A DNA stretch of 64,000 nucleotides from Desulfitobacterium sp038181555 (GCF_038181555.1 NZ_JBBWUA010000013.1:1-64000); one strand, 5' to 3'; positions 52,475 to 61,027 are shown, numbered from the stretch's first letter. The notes: a model not told the origin generated them from the letters alone. Program-made: numbers and translations.

Positions 52475-52990
52475 ATGCTTCATCTGGTTGAGATTGAGTT
52501 GGGCATGGAGGAACAATTTTTCGAAATGGCACGCGATTTTCGGCTAGCTGGTGAAGCCAGATACTCTGAAGTCCTAGAAGATGGCTTTGCCTTTGCATCA
52601 TACATTGATGCCTTGCGAAGTGAATCTTGCGGACAGGGTCTTCCTCAAGGCCATGTGCCAATGACGACATTGTGGCTAATTAATGACAAGAATGAAATTT
52701 GTGGTCTGAGTAGATTGAGGCATTATCTAGTACCCCATTTAGAAAAAGAAGGTGGGCATATTGGCTATGTAGTACCACCTTCAAAAAGAAGGATGGGTAA
52801 TGGAACAATGCTATTGGGGTCAATGCTTGTTAGCGCTAGAGAATTCGGTTTAGATCGAGTTTTGGTTACGTGCGATAGCGATAATGTTCCTTCGGCTCGG
52901 ATTATCGAGAAGAATGGCGGCATACTTGAAAATGAGGTAGTGTCTGATAATTCTGGGAAGCTCGTTTCAAGGTATTGGATTAAGCTGTGA
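52475..52990 (+). CDS. GNAT-family N-acetyltransferase
   Basis: 171 residues. GHIGYVVPPSKRRMGNGTML contains the acetyl-CoA pyrophosphate loop (RRMGNG), and VLVTCDSDNVPSARIIEKNGG is the usual last GNAT block. Acetyl group acceptor unknown. GGAGGAG lies about 10 bases before the ATG. It sits alone between repeat copies A and B, the stop codon being 20 bases before B, an arrangement typical of an integron cassette. Confidence 0.87.
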   Translation: MLHLVEIELGMEEQFFEMARDFRLAGEARYSEVLEDGFAFASYIDALRSESCGQGLPQGHVPMTTLWLINDKNEICGLSRLRHYLVPHLEKEGGHIGYVVPPSKRRMGNGTMLLGSMLVSAREFGLDRVLVTCDSDNVPSARIIEKNGGILENEVVSDNSGKLVSRYWIKL

Positions 52991-53010
52991 AGCAAGCGGC
53001 CACACAGCGA

Positions 53011-53086
53011 ATAAACCAGCTAATTGCCGACACTTGGAAAAGATGCATCTGGCTGGGACGCGGCGGGACTCCTCGGGATGTTAGGC
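53011..53086 (+). repeat. 76-bp attC-like repeat, copy B
   Basis: Same length and gapless with copies C and D. Right core GTTAGGC fits the integron R'' consensus GTTRRRY. Left end ATAAACC has its AAC one base out of register. The left half (AATTGCCGA..) is like D, the central GATGCAT.TGG..GGGACG is common to all. Confidence 0.65.
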
Positions 53087-53107
53087 AGACTTTCAGGAGG
53101 TATGAAT

Positions 53108-54031
53108 ATGAATGTTTTGATTTTTGGTGGAACAGGTTTTCTAGGAAGGAAATTAAGCAAGGAGTTAATCTCTAGGGAATATAAAGTATCCGTTATAACA
53201 AGAAAACGGCAAATCTCAGTAGATAAAGTTCAAAGTAATGTTGCCTTAATTGAGTGGGATAATAAATCTCCTCTATCTTCAATTGATGATATTGACAAAT
53301 TTGATGTAGTTATTAATTTTGCAGGAGAATCAATTGGCAACCGTCGTTGGTCTAACTCAGTTAAGCAAGAAATATTGAATAGCAGGATAAATACTACTCG
53401 TTCTATAGTTAATGCCATTAACGATTGGACTATGAATCCTAAAGTTCTAATAAACGCTTCAGCCGTAGGATACTATGGACCTCGTCTGGATGAAAGAATA
53501 ACGGAGAGCGAAGGTCCTGGACAGGATTTTCTTGCGGAAGTGTGTCGGAAATGGGAAGCTGAAGCTTATAAGGTCAAAAATGAATTTAACCGAGTGGTTA
53601 CTATACGTACTGGGGTAGTATTAGGCAGCCAAGGTGCGCTGACAAGAATGGTCATGCCCTTTAAGTATTACGTTGGCGGCCCTCTAGGTAAAGGAACCCA
53701 GTGGCTACCGTGGATTCATGTTGAAGATCTTATTAGAATGCTTAGATTCATTATCGAACATGACGAGATTACTGGTCCTGTAAATGGAACTTCACCAGCA
53801 CCAGTAAGAATGAAAGATTTTTCAAAGATTCTAGGAGAAGTCTTAATGAGACCATCATGGTTTCCCGTTCCCGAATTTGTATTGAAAATTGTCTTAGGCC
53901 AAATGTCTGAAATGTTATTACATGGTCAAAGGGCTATTCCCAAAAAAATTAGTGATATTGGATTCGAGTTTATATTTCCTGATTTAAGGTCTGCTCTAGA
54001 GGATGCTCTGGGGAACCGGAACGTCGTTTAA
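53108..54031 (+). CDS. TIGR01777-family SDR epimerase (NAD-dependent epimerase/dehydratase)
   Basis: 307 residues. MNVLIFGGTGFLGRKLSKEL is the nucleotide-binding start of this family; VVINFAGESIGNRRW and NASAVGYYGPRLDERITES are further typical blocks, and VLGSQGALTRMVMPFKYYVGG and LPWIHVEDLIRMLRFII the C-terminal ones. ATG 53108 has AGGAGGT at 7 bases. Substrate unknown. Its TAA stop lies within the left core GTTTAAC of repeat copy C, a feature often seen in integron cassettes. Base composition is lower in GC than gltBD. Confidence 0.88.
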   Translation: MNVLIFGGTGFLGRKLSKELISREYKVSVITRKRQISVDKVQSNVALIEWDNKSPLSSIDDIDKFDVVINFAGESIGNRRWSNSVKQEILNSRINTTRSIVNAINDWTMNPKVLINASAVGYYGPRLDERITESEGPGQDFLAEVCRKWEAEAYKVKNEFNRVVTIRTGVVLGSQGALTRMVMPFKYYVGGPLGKGTQWLPWIHVEDLIRMLRFIIEHDEITGPVNGTSPAPVRMKDFSKILGEVLMRPSWFPVPEFVLKIVLGQMSEMLLHGQRAIPKKISDIGFEFIFPDLRSALEDALGNRNVV

Positions 54032-54101
54032 CAGAGGAGTCCCGCAACTAGAGGATGATGCATGTGGTTGGGACGCTGCGGGACTCCTCGAAACGTTATC
54101 C
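54026..54101 (+). repeat. 76-bp attC-like repeat, copy C (best copy)
   Basis: Starts GTTTAAC, which fits the attC R' consensus RYYYAAC. AGGAGTCCCGCA and TGCGGGACTCCT form a perfect 12-bp inverted repeat around a 30-base loop, the outer TAAC pairs with GTTA, and it ends GTTATCC (core GTT). The epimerase stop codon is inside the left core. Confidence 0.7.
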
Positions 54102-54204
54102 GAAACCGTACGCAAAGGCCGCGCGCCCATGCGCGGATATGGGATTAGTGGTGACTTTTGACGCACTTGTATGGTAATTGGAGAAATGCGCACTGGAGGT
54201 AGTA

Positions 54205-54354
54205 ATGCATTTATATAAAGGTAAAGATACCATAGCAGCGGGTTGTCGTCATACCATTGGTCTTAAATCTGACGGAACGGTGACGGCTGTGGGTGATAAT
54301 AATTATGGCCAATGCGATGTAAGCGGTTGGCGTGGCATAACTGCCTGCAATTAG
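54205..54354 (+). pseudogene. RCC1-repeat protein fragment
   Basis: A 49-codon frame from ATG 54205 with CTGGAGGT upstream. HTIGLKSDGTVTAVGDNNYG and QCDVSGW are one copy of the RCC1-like repeat, which is normally present seven or more times. It stops after about one repeat, so it looks like the truncated 5' end of a larger RCC1-type gene. The following 130 bases do not continue the repeat. Confidence 0.6.
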
Positions 54355-54419
54355 TTTTCAATATTAATAGCACATACAATAATTAAAGCGGACGTAATAA
54401 GAAATTGGTCGCAAAGACT

Positions 54420-54434
54420 GCGCCGTCCTGGCGC
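54420..54434. repeat. Short GC-rich hairpin
   Basis: GCGCC-gtcct-GGCGC is a perfect stem-loop between the RCC1 fragment and the DUF1697 gene. The core GCCGTCCTGGC recalls the two hairpins around the nitroreductase gene. Confidence 0.6.
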
Positions 54435-54486
54435 GGATTGATATACAAATTTTACTGTCGCAAAAGACTTAAAGAGGAGTTTTATT

Positions 54487-55026
54487 ATGAGATATATTGC
54501 ATTGCTCCGAGGAATAAATGTTGGAGGAAAAAACAAAGTCCCTATGCATGATTTGAAAAACTGCTTCGAGGATGCAGGTTTTCTAAATACGCGGACCTAT
54601 ATAAATAGCGGAAATGTCATCTTTGACAGTGAAGAACAAAGTATCATAGGTCTATCAAATTATTGTATTGATATCATGGAGAAGAAATTTAATTTTCCTA
54701 TAGGCTTAGCAGTGATTGATGTTCATACCTTAAAAGAGGCATTAGAGCATGTGCCAGATTGGTGGGGGGATGATCCAAACTCAAAACATAATGCCATATT
54801 TGTAATCCAACCAGCTACAGCGGAAGAGATTATTGCAGATGTAGGAAATATAAAGCCAGAGTATGAACAACTTTATGCTTATAAAGAGATTATATTTTGG
54901 TCAGCTCCATTAAAAACGTTTTCTAGAACCCGGTGGTCAAAGATAGTCGGAACAAAGGCATATCAAAGTATTACAATTCGAAACGCAAATACAACAAGGA
55001 AGTTATTGGAACTAGCACAATCATAA
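54487..55026 (+). CDS. DUF1697 domain-containing protein
   Basis: 179 residues. MRYIALLRGINVGGKNKVPM is the family start and FLNTRTYINSGNVIFDSEE the second block; the C-terminal WSAPLKTFSRTRWSKIVGTKAY and ITIRNANTTRKL end it. Function unknown; the family is frequent in mobile and cassette-type regions. AAAGAGGAG lies upstream of the ATG. Repeat copy D starts 45 bases downstream. Confidence 0.93.
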   Translation: MRYIALLRGINVGGKNKVPMHDLKNCFEDAGFLNTRTYINSGNVIFDSEEQSIIGLSNYCIDIMEKKFNFPIGLAVIDVHTLKEALEHVPDWWGDDPNSKHNAIFVIQPATAEEIIADVGNIKPEYEQLYAYKEIIFWSAPLKTFSRTRWSKIVGTKAYQSITIRNANTTRKLLELAQS

Positions 55027-55071
55027 AATGCAAGTGAGATTTTTTGGATGATTGAGGGGTCGACCAACTTC

Positions 55072-55147
55072 ATTTAACAGAGAATTGCCGAAACTTTGCA
55101 AAGATGCATGTGGTCAGGACGCTCCGAGACTCCTCGAAACGTTATGC
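55072..55147 (+). repeat. 76-bp attC-like repeat, copy D
   Basis: Starts ATTTAAC (fits RYYYAAC) and ends GTTATGC, the same length as B and C. The right half CTCCTCGAAACGTTAT matches C; the left half AATTGCCGAAACTTTGC matches B and the partial copy near 57284. Its own arms pair poorly. Confidence 0.65.
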
Positions 55148-55186
55148 GCCATTTGGGTCATTAAAAGGAGGAGGGAAGAAGAGTGA

Positions 55187-55303
55187 ATGGACGGGAAATA
55201 CTTCGAAGATAGAATGGCAGAAAAAGAAAAGGAACCCCTTGGTTCCCTCTTTGCTGACAGGACAATTAGGCGCTCAGGAATAAAACTTACCCTGTTTATT
55301 TAG
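55187..55303 (+). CDS. Possible small protein after repeat copy D
   Basis: A 38-codon frame (MDGKYFEDRMAEKEKEPLGS..) with AGGAGGAGGG upstream, starting 40 bases after repeat copy D. It overlaps the end of the minus-strand DUF1540 gene by 8 bases. A hairpin GGAACC-cctt-type lies inside. No family recognised, and it may be spurious. Confidence 0.25.
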   Translation: MDGKYFEDRMAEKEKEPLGSLFADRTIRRSGIKLTLFI

Positions 55304-55613
55304 CGTCAAAGCTAGAACATTCTGTTTCAGTATATATATGAGCTTCTGCTCCTGCCACATTTATAGAAGCTAAATGACAAAGCTTGTTATCATTATGTTT
55401 ACAACTGATGACATTGCAGGTAAGAGCATCACAGGGTCCTGAGGAATTCGTATTGCTCGTTAAAGTACTGTATTCATATTCATTTAAAAATGAACCACAC
55501 ACAGTTCCTTTCTCAGTGGAAGCAGTAACGCCTCCAATATCAACTCTATTTGAATAACAAACACCAGTTTTATTATGTGAACAATTTGTTACACTGCAAT
55601 TAATTTTTTGCAT
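55296..55613 (-). CDS. Cysteine-rich protein with two DUF1540 domains
   Basis: 105 residues with eleven Cys. The first domain has INCSVTNCSHNKTGVCYSN and the second LTCNVISCKHNDNKLCHLAS, each followed by CGSF/CSSF, the DUF1540 pattern. Cys spacing suggests metal binding, though the metal is not known. It is downstream of and co-oriented with the reverse rubrerythrin gene, 38 bases apart, so a common transcript and a redox-stress role are plausible. Confidence 0.9.
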   Translation of the reverse strand: MQKINCSVTNCSHNKTGVCYSNRVDIGGVTASTEKGTVCGSFLNEYEYSTLTSNTNSSGPCDALTCNVISCKHNDNKLCHLASINVAGAEAHIYTETECSSFDAK

Positions 55614-55650
55614 AAATACACACTTCCTTTATATGAATTCAAACAATTTA

Positions 55651-56196
55651 TTATTTGCTGAAGTATCTTTCAAGTAAGCCTTTAAAAGCTCTACCATGTC
55701 TGGCTTCATCTTTACACATTTCATGAACAGTATCATGAATGGCATCCAGATTTTTTTCCTTAGCAATTGTGGCGAGCTTCTTTTTACCTTCACAAGCGCC
55801 ATATTCAGCTTCAACTCTGGCAGATAAATTAGACTTGGTATCAGCAACCACTACTTCACCTAAAAGTTCAGCGAATTTCGCAGCATGCTCTGCCTCTTCC
55901 CAAGCAATCCTCTTATAAGCTTCAGCAACCTCAGGATAGCCTTCACGGTCAGCCTGGCGGGACATCGCAAGATACATTCCAACCTCAGTACATTCACCCA
56001 TGAAATTAGCTCTTAATCCTTCGAGTAATTCATCGTTACATCCATCTGCAACACCAATTCTGTGCTCATCAGCAAAGTTAAATTCATCGGTCATCTCTTT
56101 AAATTTGTCTGCACCTGCTTTACAGATAGGACACACTTCTGGTGGATTAGCCCCTTCATGGACATAACCACATACAGTACAAATAAATTTTTTCAT
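55651..56196 (-). CDS. Reverse rubrerythrin (N-terminal rubredoxin, C-terminal ferritin-like diiron domain)
   Basis: 181 residues. An N-terminal rubredoxin-like Fe site is CTVCGYV..EVCPICKAG (CX2C twice). The ferritin-like domain follows with ECTEVGMYLAMSRQA, WEEAEHAAKFAELLGE, VEAEYGACEGKK and CKDEARHGRAFKGLL, which contain the two EXXH diiron ligand sets. This domain order is reversed compared with classical rubrerythrin and is known from clostridia, where it reduces H2O2 and O2. AGGAG precedes ATG. Confidence 0.93.
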   Translation of the reverse strand: MKKFICTVCGYVHEGANPPEVCPICKAGADKFKEMTDEFNFADEHRIGVADGCNDELLEGLRANFMGECTEVGMYLAMSRQADREGYPEVAEAYKRIAWEEAEHAAKFAELLGEVVVADTKSNLSARVEAEYGACEGKKKLATIAKEKNLDAIHDTVHEMCKDEARHGRAFKGLLERYFSK

Positions 56197-56300
56197 TTAA
56201 ATTCCTCCATAATAGAAATAGTCATTATAACTAAAAACACTAATCACTATTATTTCCACTAAGACCAAAATTATTTGTTATCCAGTAAGGTGCATTTTTT

Positions 56301-56340
56301 GCTAGAGGATGATGCATGCGGTTAGGACGCTGCGGGATGA
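56301..56340 (+). repeat. 76-bp attC-like repeat, copy E (central part only)
   Basis: CTAGAGGATGATGCATG and CGGTTAGGACGCTGCGGGA match copy C; the right end is lost and the left arm is replaced. It lies upstream of the first CPBP gene. Confidence 0.6.
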
Positions 56341-56448
56341 AACCACTTTTCGGAGATATTTTGGTTTTGACTGAAGTAGGCTACTTGGGACCTGAAGTCT
56401 ATTTGCGTACAGGGTTTTGGTATTTGCTGACTTATAGGGGGCAGTATT

Positions 56449-57237
56449 ATGGATGACTTACAACGTAGAGGCAGATCTCCCTTAGCATTTTTCATATTGA
56501 TTTTTACTCTTGCCATTCCATTTTGGGTGATCGGTGAGATGACAGGGCTTCAGATCTTGCCTGGCCTCCCCATTGCAGCGCTAATTGCCATTTGTCCAGG
56601 GTTAGCTGCTCTCATTCTTGCATATCGGGAGAATAGGGAGTCGGGAGCGAAGTTACTTCTAATTCAGGCATTTGACTACAAACGGATTTCGGAGAAGATA
56701 TGGTACGCTCCGATGCTATTGTTGATGCCTGTGGTTATGATATTGTCATTTGGCCTAATGCGCCTAACCGAAATACCGGTTCCTGCCCCGATGATAGCGG
56801 TTCTGCCGACGCTGATTATGTGCGTTGTATTTTTTATTGGCGCCTTAGGTGAGGAACTAGGCTGGTCCGGATACATCATCGATCCGATGCAAGATCGGTT
56901 AGGCGCGCTGCCGGCTGGCATCGTCTTGGGATTGATATGGGCCGTGTATCACTACATAGGGTTAGCGCAGACTCACCGAGAAGTGGTGTGGATCGCTTGG
57001 TGGTCACTCGGTACCGTAGCACTGCGCGTGATTATGGTCTGGCTTTATAACAACACCGGCAAGAGCGTTTTCGCCACAGCGATCTTCCACATGACGATCA
57101 ACGTCACATGGCAGCTGTTTCCGGTCAACGGCTCTTACTACGATCCGAGAGTTACTGGATCAATCTCTGCCTTGGTAGCAGTTATCATTATCGTCGTTTG
57201 GGGGCCACGGACCTTAACCCGTCATGGAAAGGGTTGA
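56449..57237 (+). CDS. CPBP-family intramembrane metalloprotease (CAAX protease-like), copy 1
   Basis: 262 residues with about seven helices. GALGEELGWSGYI carries the paired Glu motif; the usual Arg of EEXXXR is Ser here. WAVYHYIGLAQTHR and AIFHMTINVTWQLFP carry the metal-binding His residues. Family members cleave or process membrane or peptide substrates, including bacteriocin self-immunity. AGGGGG precedes ATG. A half copy of the 76-bp repeat follows 46 bases after its stop. Confidence 0.85.
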   Translation: MDDLQRRGRSPLAFFILIFTLAIPFWVIGEMTGLQILPGLPIAALIAICPGLAALILAYRENRESGAKLLLIQAFDYKRISEKIWYAPMLLLMPVVMILSFGLMRLTEIPVPAPMIAVLPTLIMCVVFFIGALGEELGWSGYIIDPMQDRLGALPAGIVLGLIWAVYHYIGLAQTHREVVWIAWWSLGTVALRVIMVWLYNNTGKSVFATAIFHMTINVTWQLFPVNGSYYDPRVTGSISALVAVIIIVVWGPRTLTRHGKG

Positions 57238-57283
57238 AAGGGTAGATTAGTAATGCTTTGGGGGATGCTACAGCGTATACACT

Positions 57284-57310
57284 GTATTGCCGAAACTAAC
57301 CAAGATGATT
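57284..57310 (+). repeat. 76-bp attC-like repeat, copy G (left half only)
   Basis: GTATTGCCGAAACT and CCAAGATGAT match the left half of copy D in the same register. The right half is absent. It lies between the first CPBP gene and the HAD gene. Confidence 0.5.
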
Positions 57311-57334
57311 AATTTGTATTTTGGGGGAGCAATA

Positions 57335-58024
57335 ATGAGTTATAAAATACTACTATTCGATTTAGATGATACATTATTAGATTTTAGTGTTCACGAAATT
57401 GATTCGTTAAAAAAATTGTTCCATCAACATGGTTATATTTTTTCGGATGAGCTGTTTCGAATATACGATTCCGTCAATAAACGGTTGTGGAGTGATTATG
57501 AAAATGGGGATGTTCAGTTAGATGAAGTTTTAAATTCAAGGTTTTCAGAGACCCTATTGAAAATGGGCAAAATTGTAGATGGTACGGAGTGGGAAAATCA
57601 ATATCGAGAACTTCTGGGCAATGGGTATCAGCTAATAGACGGAGCGTTGGAACTATGTCAGAGCTTATCTATATCGCATAGACTGTTTGTTATCACAAAT
57701 GGCATAACAAAAACTCAGATAAAGCGATTGAAGCAGTCAGGCTTATATGGATTTTTTGAAGACATATTTGATTCCCAAAGCGTTGGATTTCAAAAGCCAT
57801 CAAAAGAATTTTTCGATTATGTGATGGGTCATATTAAGGATTTTAATGTAAGCGAAGCGCTTATTATCGGGGATTCCTTAAATACCGATATAAAAGGCGG
57901 TCTTCTATCAGGAATTGATACTTGCTGGATCAATAGAAAGTCGCAAAAATGCTCTGAAGAAATTAAAAGTACATATACAATCACAAGTTTATCGGAACTA
58001 TTTAACATTTGCGGACCAAAATGA
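57335..58024 (+). CDS. HAD-superfamily phosphatase (YjjG-like)
   Basis: 229 residues. LLFDLDDTLLDF has the nucleophile Asp; FVITNGITKTQIKRL is motif II; QKPSKEFFDYVM the motif III Lys, and ALIIGDSLNTDIKGG motif IV. It is the HAD-IA subtype with an alpha-helical cap; YjjG relatives are nucleotidases, but substrate is not read. ATG 57335 follows TGGGGGAG; the in-frame upstream ORF start at 57287 overlaps the repeat remnant. A bidirectional terminator follows at 58079-58114. Confidence 0.9.
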   Translation: MSYKILLFDLDDTLLDFSVHEIDSLKKLFHQHGYIFSDELFRIYDSVNKRLWSDYENGDVQLDEVLNSRFSETLLKMGKIVDGTEWENQYRELLGNGYQLIDGALELCQSLSISHRLFVITNGITKTQIKRLKQSGLYGFFEDIFDSQSVGFQKPSKEFFDYVMGHIKDFNVSEALIIGDSLNTDIKGGLLSGIDTCWINRKSQKCSEEIKSTYTITSLSELFNICGPK

Positions 58025-58078
58025 ATGCTACCAAAAATATTTTCTTGATACGATCTAAAATGAAACGTTACCTAATAA

Positions 58079-58114
58079 AAAAGCCCAATTCCTTATATAA
58101 AGGAGTTGAGCTTT
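58079..58114. terminator. Bidirectional terminator
   Basis: AAAGCCCAATTCCTT pairs with AAGGAGTTGAGCTTT. On the minus strand it is followed by TTTTTT and ends the small-protein gene at 58159; on the plus strand it follows the HAD gene. Confidence 0.8.
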
Positions 58115-58158
58115 CAACAATTTTTTGCTAAACAATTTTAAGAATAGATGATTCCATG

Positions 58159-58485
58159 TTAGTGCATCGGCTGATGTGGTGGTTGTGCCGCTTGAGGATG
58201 TTGAGGCAATTGTGTTCTTCCTGGAACGAATGCACCCCCCGGTACATTTGCTCTAGGTTGGATTTGAGCTCTCCTGAGAAACCCTAATTCACCTAAAAAT
58301 TCCGTAACCGGTCTTGGATCTTGGCGTACTGGTGTTCTTGCACCAGGTACATGAAGCATAATATCCTGTCCGAATTGCTCCAGACGTCCCCGTCCCATAT
58401 ATTGTGTCGGTCCAAACCCTATTAAACCGCCCAGCTGGGATCGAAAAATTCCACCTGAAGGGGTTGTGCTATTTCTTGTTGCCAT
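58159..58485 (-). CDS. Small protein of unknown family, paralogue 1
   Basis: 108 residues. The N-terminal 25 residues (MATRNSTTPSGGIFRSQLGG, then LIGFG) share a motif with the next upstream gene. The rest is rich in Pro, Gln and Arg, with a Pro/Gln/His tail (QHPQAAQPPHQPMH). It has no membrane helix. AGGAGG precedes the ATG. Small Gln/Pro-rich proteins are frequent in spore coats, but no such family is recognised here. Confidence 0.65.
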   Translation of the reverse strand: MATRNSTTPSGGIFRSQLGGLIGFGPTQYMGRGRLEQFGQDIMLHVPGARTPVRQDPRPVTEFLGELGFLRRAQIQPRANVPGGAFVPGRTQLPQHPQAAQPPHQPMH

Positions 58486-58529
58486 TTTAATAAGACCTCC
58501 TATTTTAAAAATTCATAGAGTAAAGTGTT

Positions 58530-58796
58530 CTAATGGCGAATATATTGCTCCCACGCCCTACGAGCAAGATCACCTGTACGTGCCCTGTGAACGGTCACAT
58601 CCTGCATTGTTTCGAAGATCTTCGTCTGGGTTTCTTGTAGTATTTTCCAACGTTCCTGTGCCTGCCGTTGTGCATCTTGACTTATCTGTTGCTGAATTGT
58701 CATTGGACTCATGGAGGAGCTTCCAAACCCTATTTGACCACCTCGATGGGATTGGAAAACACCTCCCGATGGGGTCATTGTATTCTTTGTTGCCAT
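58530..58796 (-). CDS. Small protein of unknown family, paralogue 2
   Basis: 88 residues. MATKNTMTPSGGVFQSHRGG, then QIGFG, matches paralogue 1; a glutamine-rich helical region (IQQQISQDAQRQAQERW) follows. AGGAGG precedes the ATG. It is transcribed ahead of paralogue 1 with 44 bases between, so both may form one operon ending at 58079. Confidence 0.65.
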   Translation of the reverse strand: MATKNTMTPSGGVFQSHRGGQIGFGSSSMSPMTIQQQISQDAQRQAQERWKILQETQTKIFETMQDVTVHRARTGDLARRAWEQYIRH

Positions 58797-58996
58797 AACT
58801 TATTTGGCCTCCTAAAAATCAATTGTTCGTTAACAATATATGGTAATAAAAAATTGTCCCGTGCATGAGATCTTAAAGTAGTGCGTGGAGTAATATACTT
58901 CGTTATGAGACATAGCTATTTCGGAGAAGGTTTTAAAGAATATACATTGAATCATTATTAATAGCATTTTTGAATTAAAGTAAGGGAAGAGGATAT

Positions 58997-59791
58997 TTGA
59001 AAACTAAAAGAAACATTGTGATCTACATATTGGTTACATTTGGTGTGACATGGTTGATATGGTTCCCGTTGTTGGTGAATCGGAGTTTCGGTATGAATCT
59101 TCCAATTGTACCAGGACAATTCTATTTAGGATCATTTGGTCCATTTATTGGAGCGGTTATTTCATCGGCGACTTCATCGGGGTGGAAGGGAATAGAGGAG
59201 TGGCTCAAAAGAGCTTATTCGTTTCGCTTTAAATTGCGGTGGATGACAGTTGTGTTTAGCCTGTTGTTGTTATATGCTTTGGCTTCGGTATTTACCCACG
59301 CAATTGTAACAGGACACTGGCCTGACTGGAGCAGGTTTGGGCTTACGGAGAAGCTTCCGAATTTCAATATCTGGCAGACCTCTCTGGTATGGATACTGAC
59401 ATTCGGCTTAGGGGAAGAGTCAGGTTGGCGGGGCTATATGCTTCCTGAACTATACAAACGCTATTCATTACTAAAGAGTGCATTGATTGTTGCAGGTGTT
59501 TGGATAATATGGCACCTGCCAGCTTTCTTTTTCAACCTCAATTACATGGAAATGGGTTTTGGCATTTTTGGTTGGGCAATTAGCCTTGCCTATGGCTCAA
59601 TACTTCTTGCTTGGCTTTGCCGTGGGAGTGGTTGGAGCGTAATTCCGGTACTTATCTGGCATGGTGGATTTGACTTATTAACAGCAAGTGACCAGTCAGC
59701 TGAAGTGATGGCAATGGTATGTAGTATGTTGGTAATTATTCATGGTGTAATATTGTCACGACGTTTGTCAAAAGAATTGCAGCCAAACTAA
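58997..59791 (+). CDS. CPBP-family intramembrane metalloprotease, copy 2
   Basis: 264 residues from TTG 58997 with AAGGGAAGAGGA upstream. FGLGEESGWRGYMLPEL has the full EEXXXR motif, and VWIIWHLPAFFFNL and LIWHGGFDLLT the His residues. Unlike copy 1 (56449) it keeps the Arg. The two are only distantly related. Its partner or substrate is unknown. Confidence 0.88.
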   Translation: MKTKRNIVIYILVTFGVTWLIWFPLLVNRSFGMNLPIVPGQFYLGSFGPFIGAVISSATSSGWKGIEEWLKRAYSFRFKLRWMTVVFSLLLLYALASVFTHAIVTGHWPDWSRFGLTEKLPNFNIWQTSLVWILTFGLGEESGWRGYMLPELYKRYSLLKSALIVAGVWIIWHLPAFFFNLNYMEMGFGIFGWAISLAYGSILLAWLCRGSGWSVIPVLIWHGGFDLLTASDQSAEVMAMVCSMLVIIHGVILSRRLSKELQPN

Positions 59792-59867
59792 AAATTGTTC
59801 TGTTAAGGTTGTCATAGGTTGTAAGAAAGTGCAATTAATTTTAGTTTTATGAAAGTGGGCTAAAATT

Positions 59868-61027
59868 ATGATTCATAATGAAGAACCTTTAAAGAAACTA
59901 TCATTGCCGTTATTGTTAGTATCTTTACCTTTAACTGTAATGACGTTTTGTTGCCAATGTATACATCTGCCTTGGGGTTAACTCCATTGCAGGTAACTGG
60001 ACTTTTTTCTGTGTTTTCACTTGGGCTTGTTATAATGCGCCTTTTAATAGGCTATATAACTGATAAAGCCGGGAGAAAGCCTGTTTTTGTCCTTGGTTTA
60101 GTATTTTATACGTTATCATATTTCATTTACTCTAATGCAGAAACGATATCATTGATTTATATGGGCAGAGGCCTGCAAGCTATAGCCTCTGCTTTTATTA
60201 GCATTTCTTCATATAGCATGATTGCTGATTTGAATATGAAAGATAATGCACACAATTTTGGTAAATTAGATAGCTATTCTGAAAAAGGAGGTTTATTAGG
60301 AATAATACTTTGCTTTTATGTTCTTAATACTCCGAAACTAGTAGATGGTTGGTCGCTTTTGTTTATGATATGTGCGATAGCTTCAATAATAGCTGTCATC
60401 TATTCTATAATTACCTTGAATGAGACAAAACCTATGCTCAATAAAAGTCTTTTGAGCATTTCATTACCGTCTATAAAGAATAAAATAATAATTTTTAATT
60501 TAGCTATTAGAATTTTCACAAGCATAGTTTCTGCAATCTTTGTTTTATATTTACAAAGCAGATTTAATTCGAATTTGCTGCAGATTGGTGTTGCATTTTT
60601 ACTTCCTACTGTAATACTCGCGTTTGCTTCTCCTAAGCTCGGAAGAATTAGTGATACTATTGGAAGTAAAAAGATTTTAGTTGCTTGCTTAAGTACGTTA
60701 ATATTCAGTTTGTTAATTTTACCGTATACGGATAATATTTATTTATATGGAGGAGTATGGACAGTTTACTGCATTGCTATAACGTTGATTGAGATAACAT
60801 TAAATGGAGTTTATGTGGAAGATATAGCAGAAGAGATTAGAGGAACTGCTATAGGCAAATTAACAATGGGAGCTAATATTGGTGCTGTTATTGGTCCGAT
60901 AATCGGTGGTCTTGCTTTCCAAGAGATAAGTATACAAGCCCCATTTTTTATAAGCTCTATTGGGTTTGCTATATTGCTAATGCTTTATATGAAGCATAAT
61001 ACAATGATGGTCACAAAGGAGAATTAA
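59868..61027 (+). pseudogene. MFS transporter gene with a -1 frameshift in helix 1
   Basis: The N-terminal part reads from ATG 59868 (MIHNEEPLKKLSLPLLLVSL..VMTF) and leaves the frame at the four-T run 59946-59949. The rest (LPMYTSALGLTPLQVTGLFS, and GYITDKAGRKPVFVLG, MFS motif A) continues in another frame to 61027. Adding one T would give ..MTFLLPMYTSALG.. without a break, an ordinary MFS N-terminus. Total would be about 386 residues. So it is either a real single-base deletion or an assembly error. The protein resembles drug/efflux-type MFS carriers with 12 helices. Confidence 0.75.

Noticed and set aside
52338..54193. Short ORFs on both strands across the 76-bp repeats, with peptides such as DACGWDAAGLLETL
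   Set aside because: The peptide similarity follows from gapless DNA similarity of the repeats; none has a consistent start or RBS.
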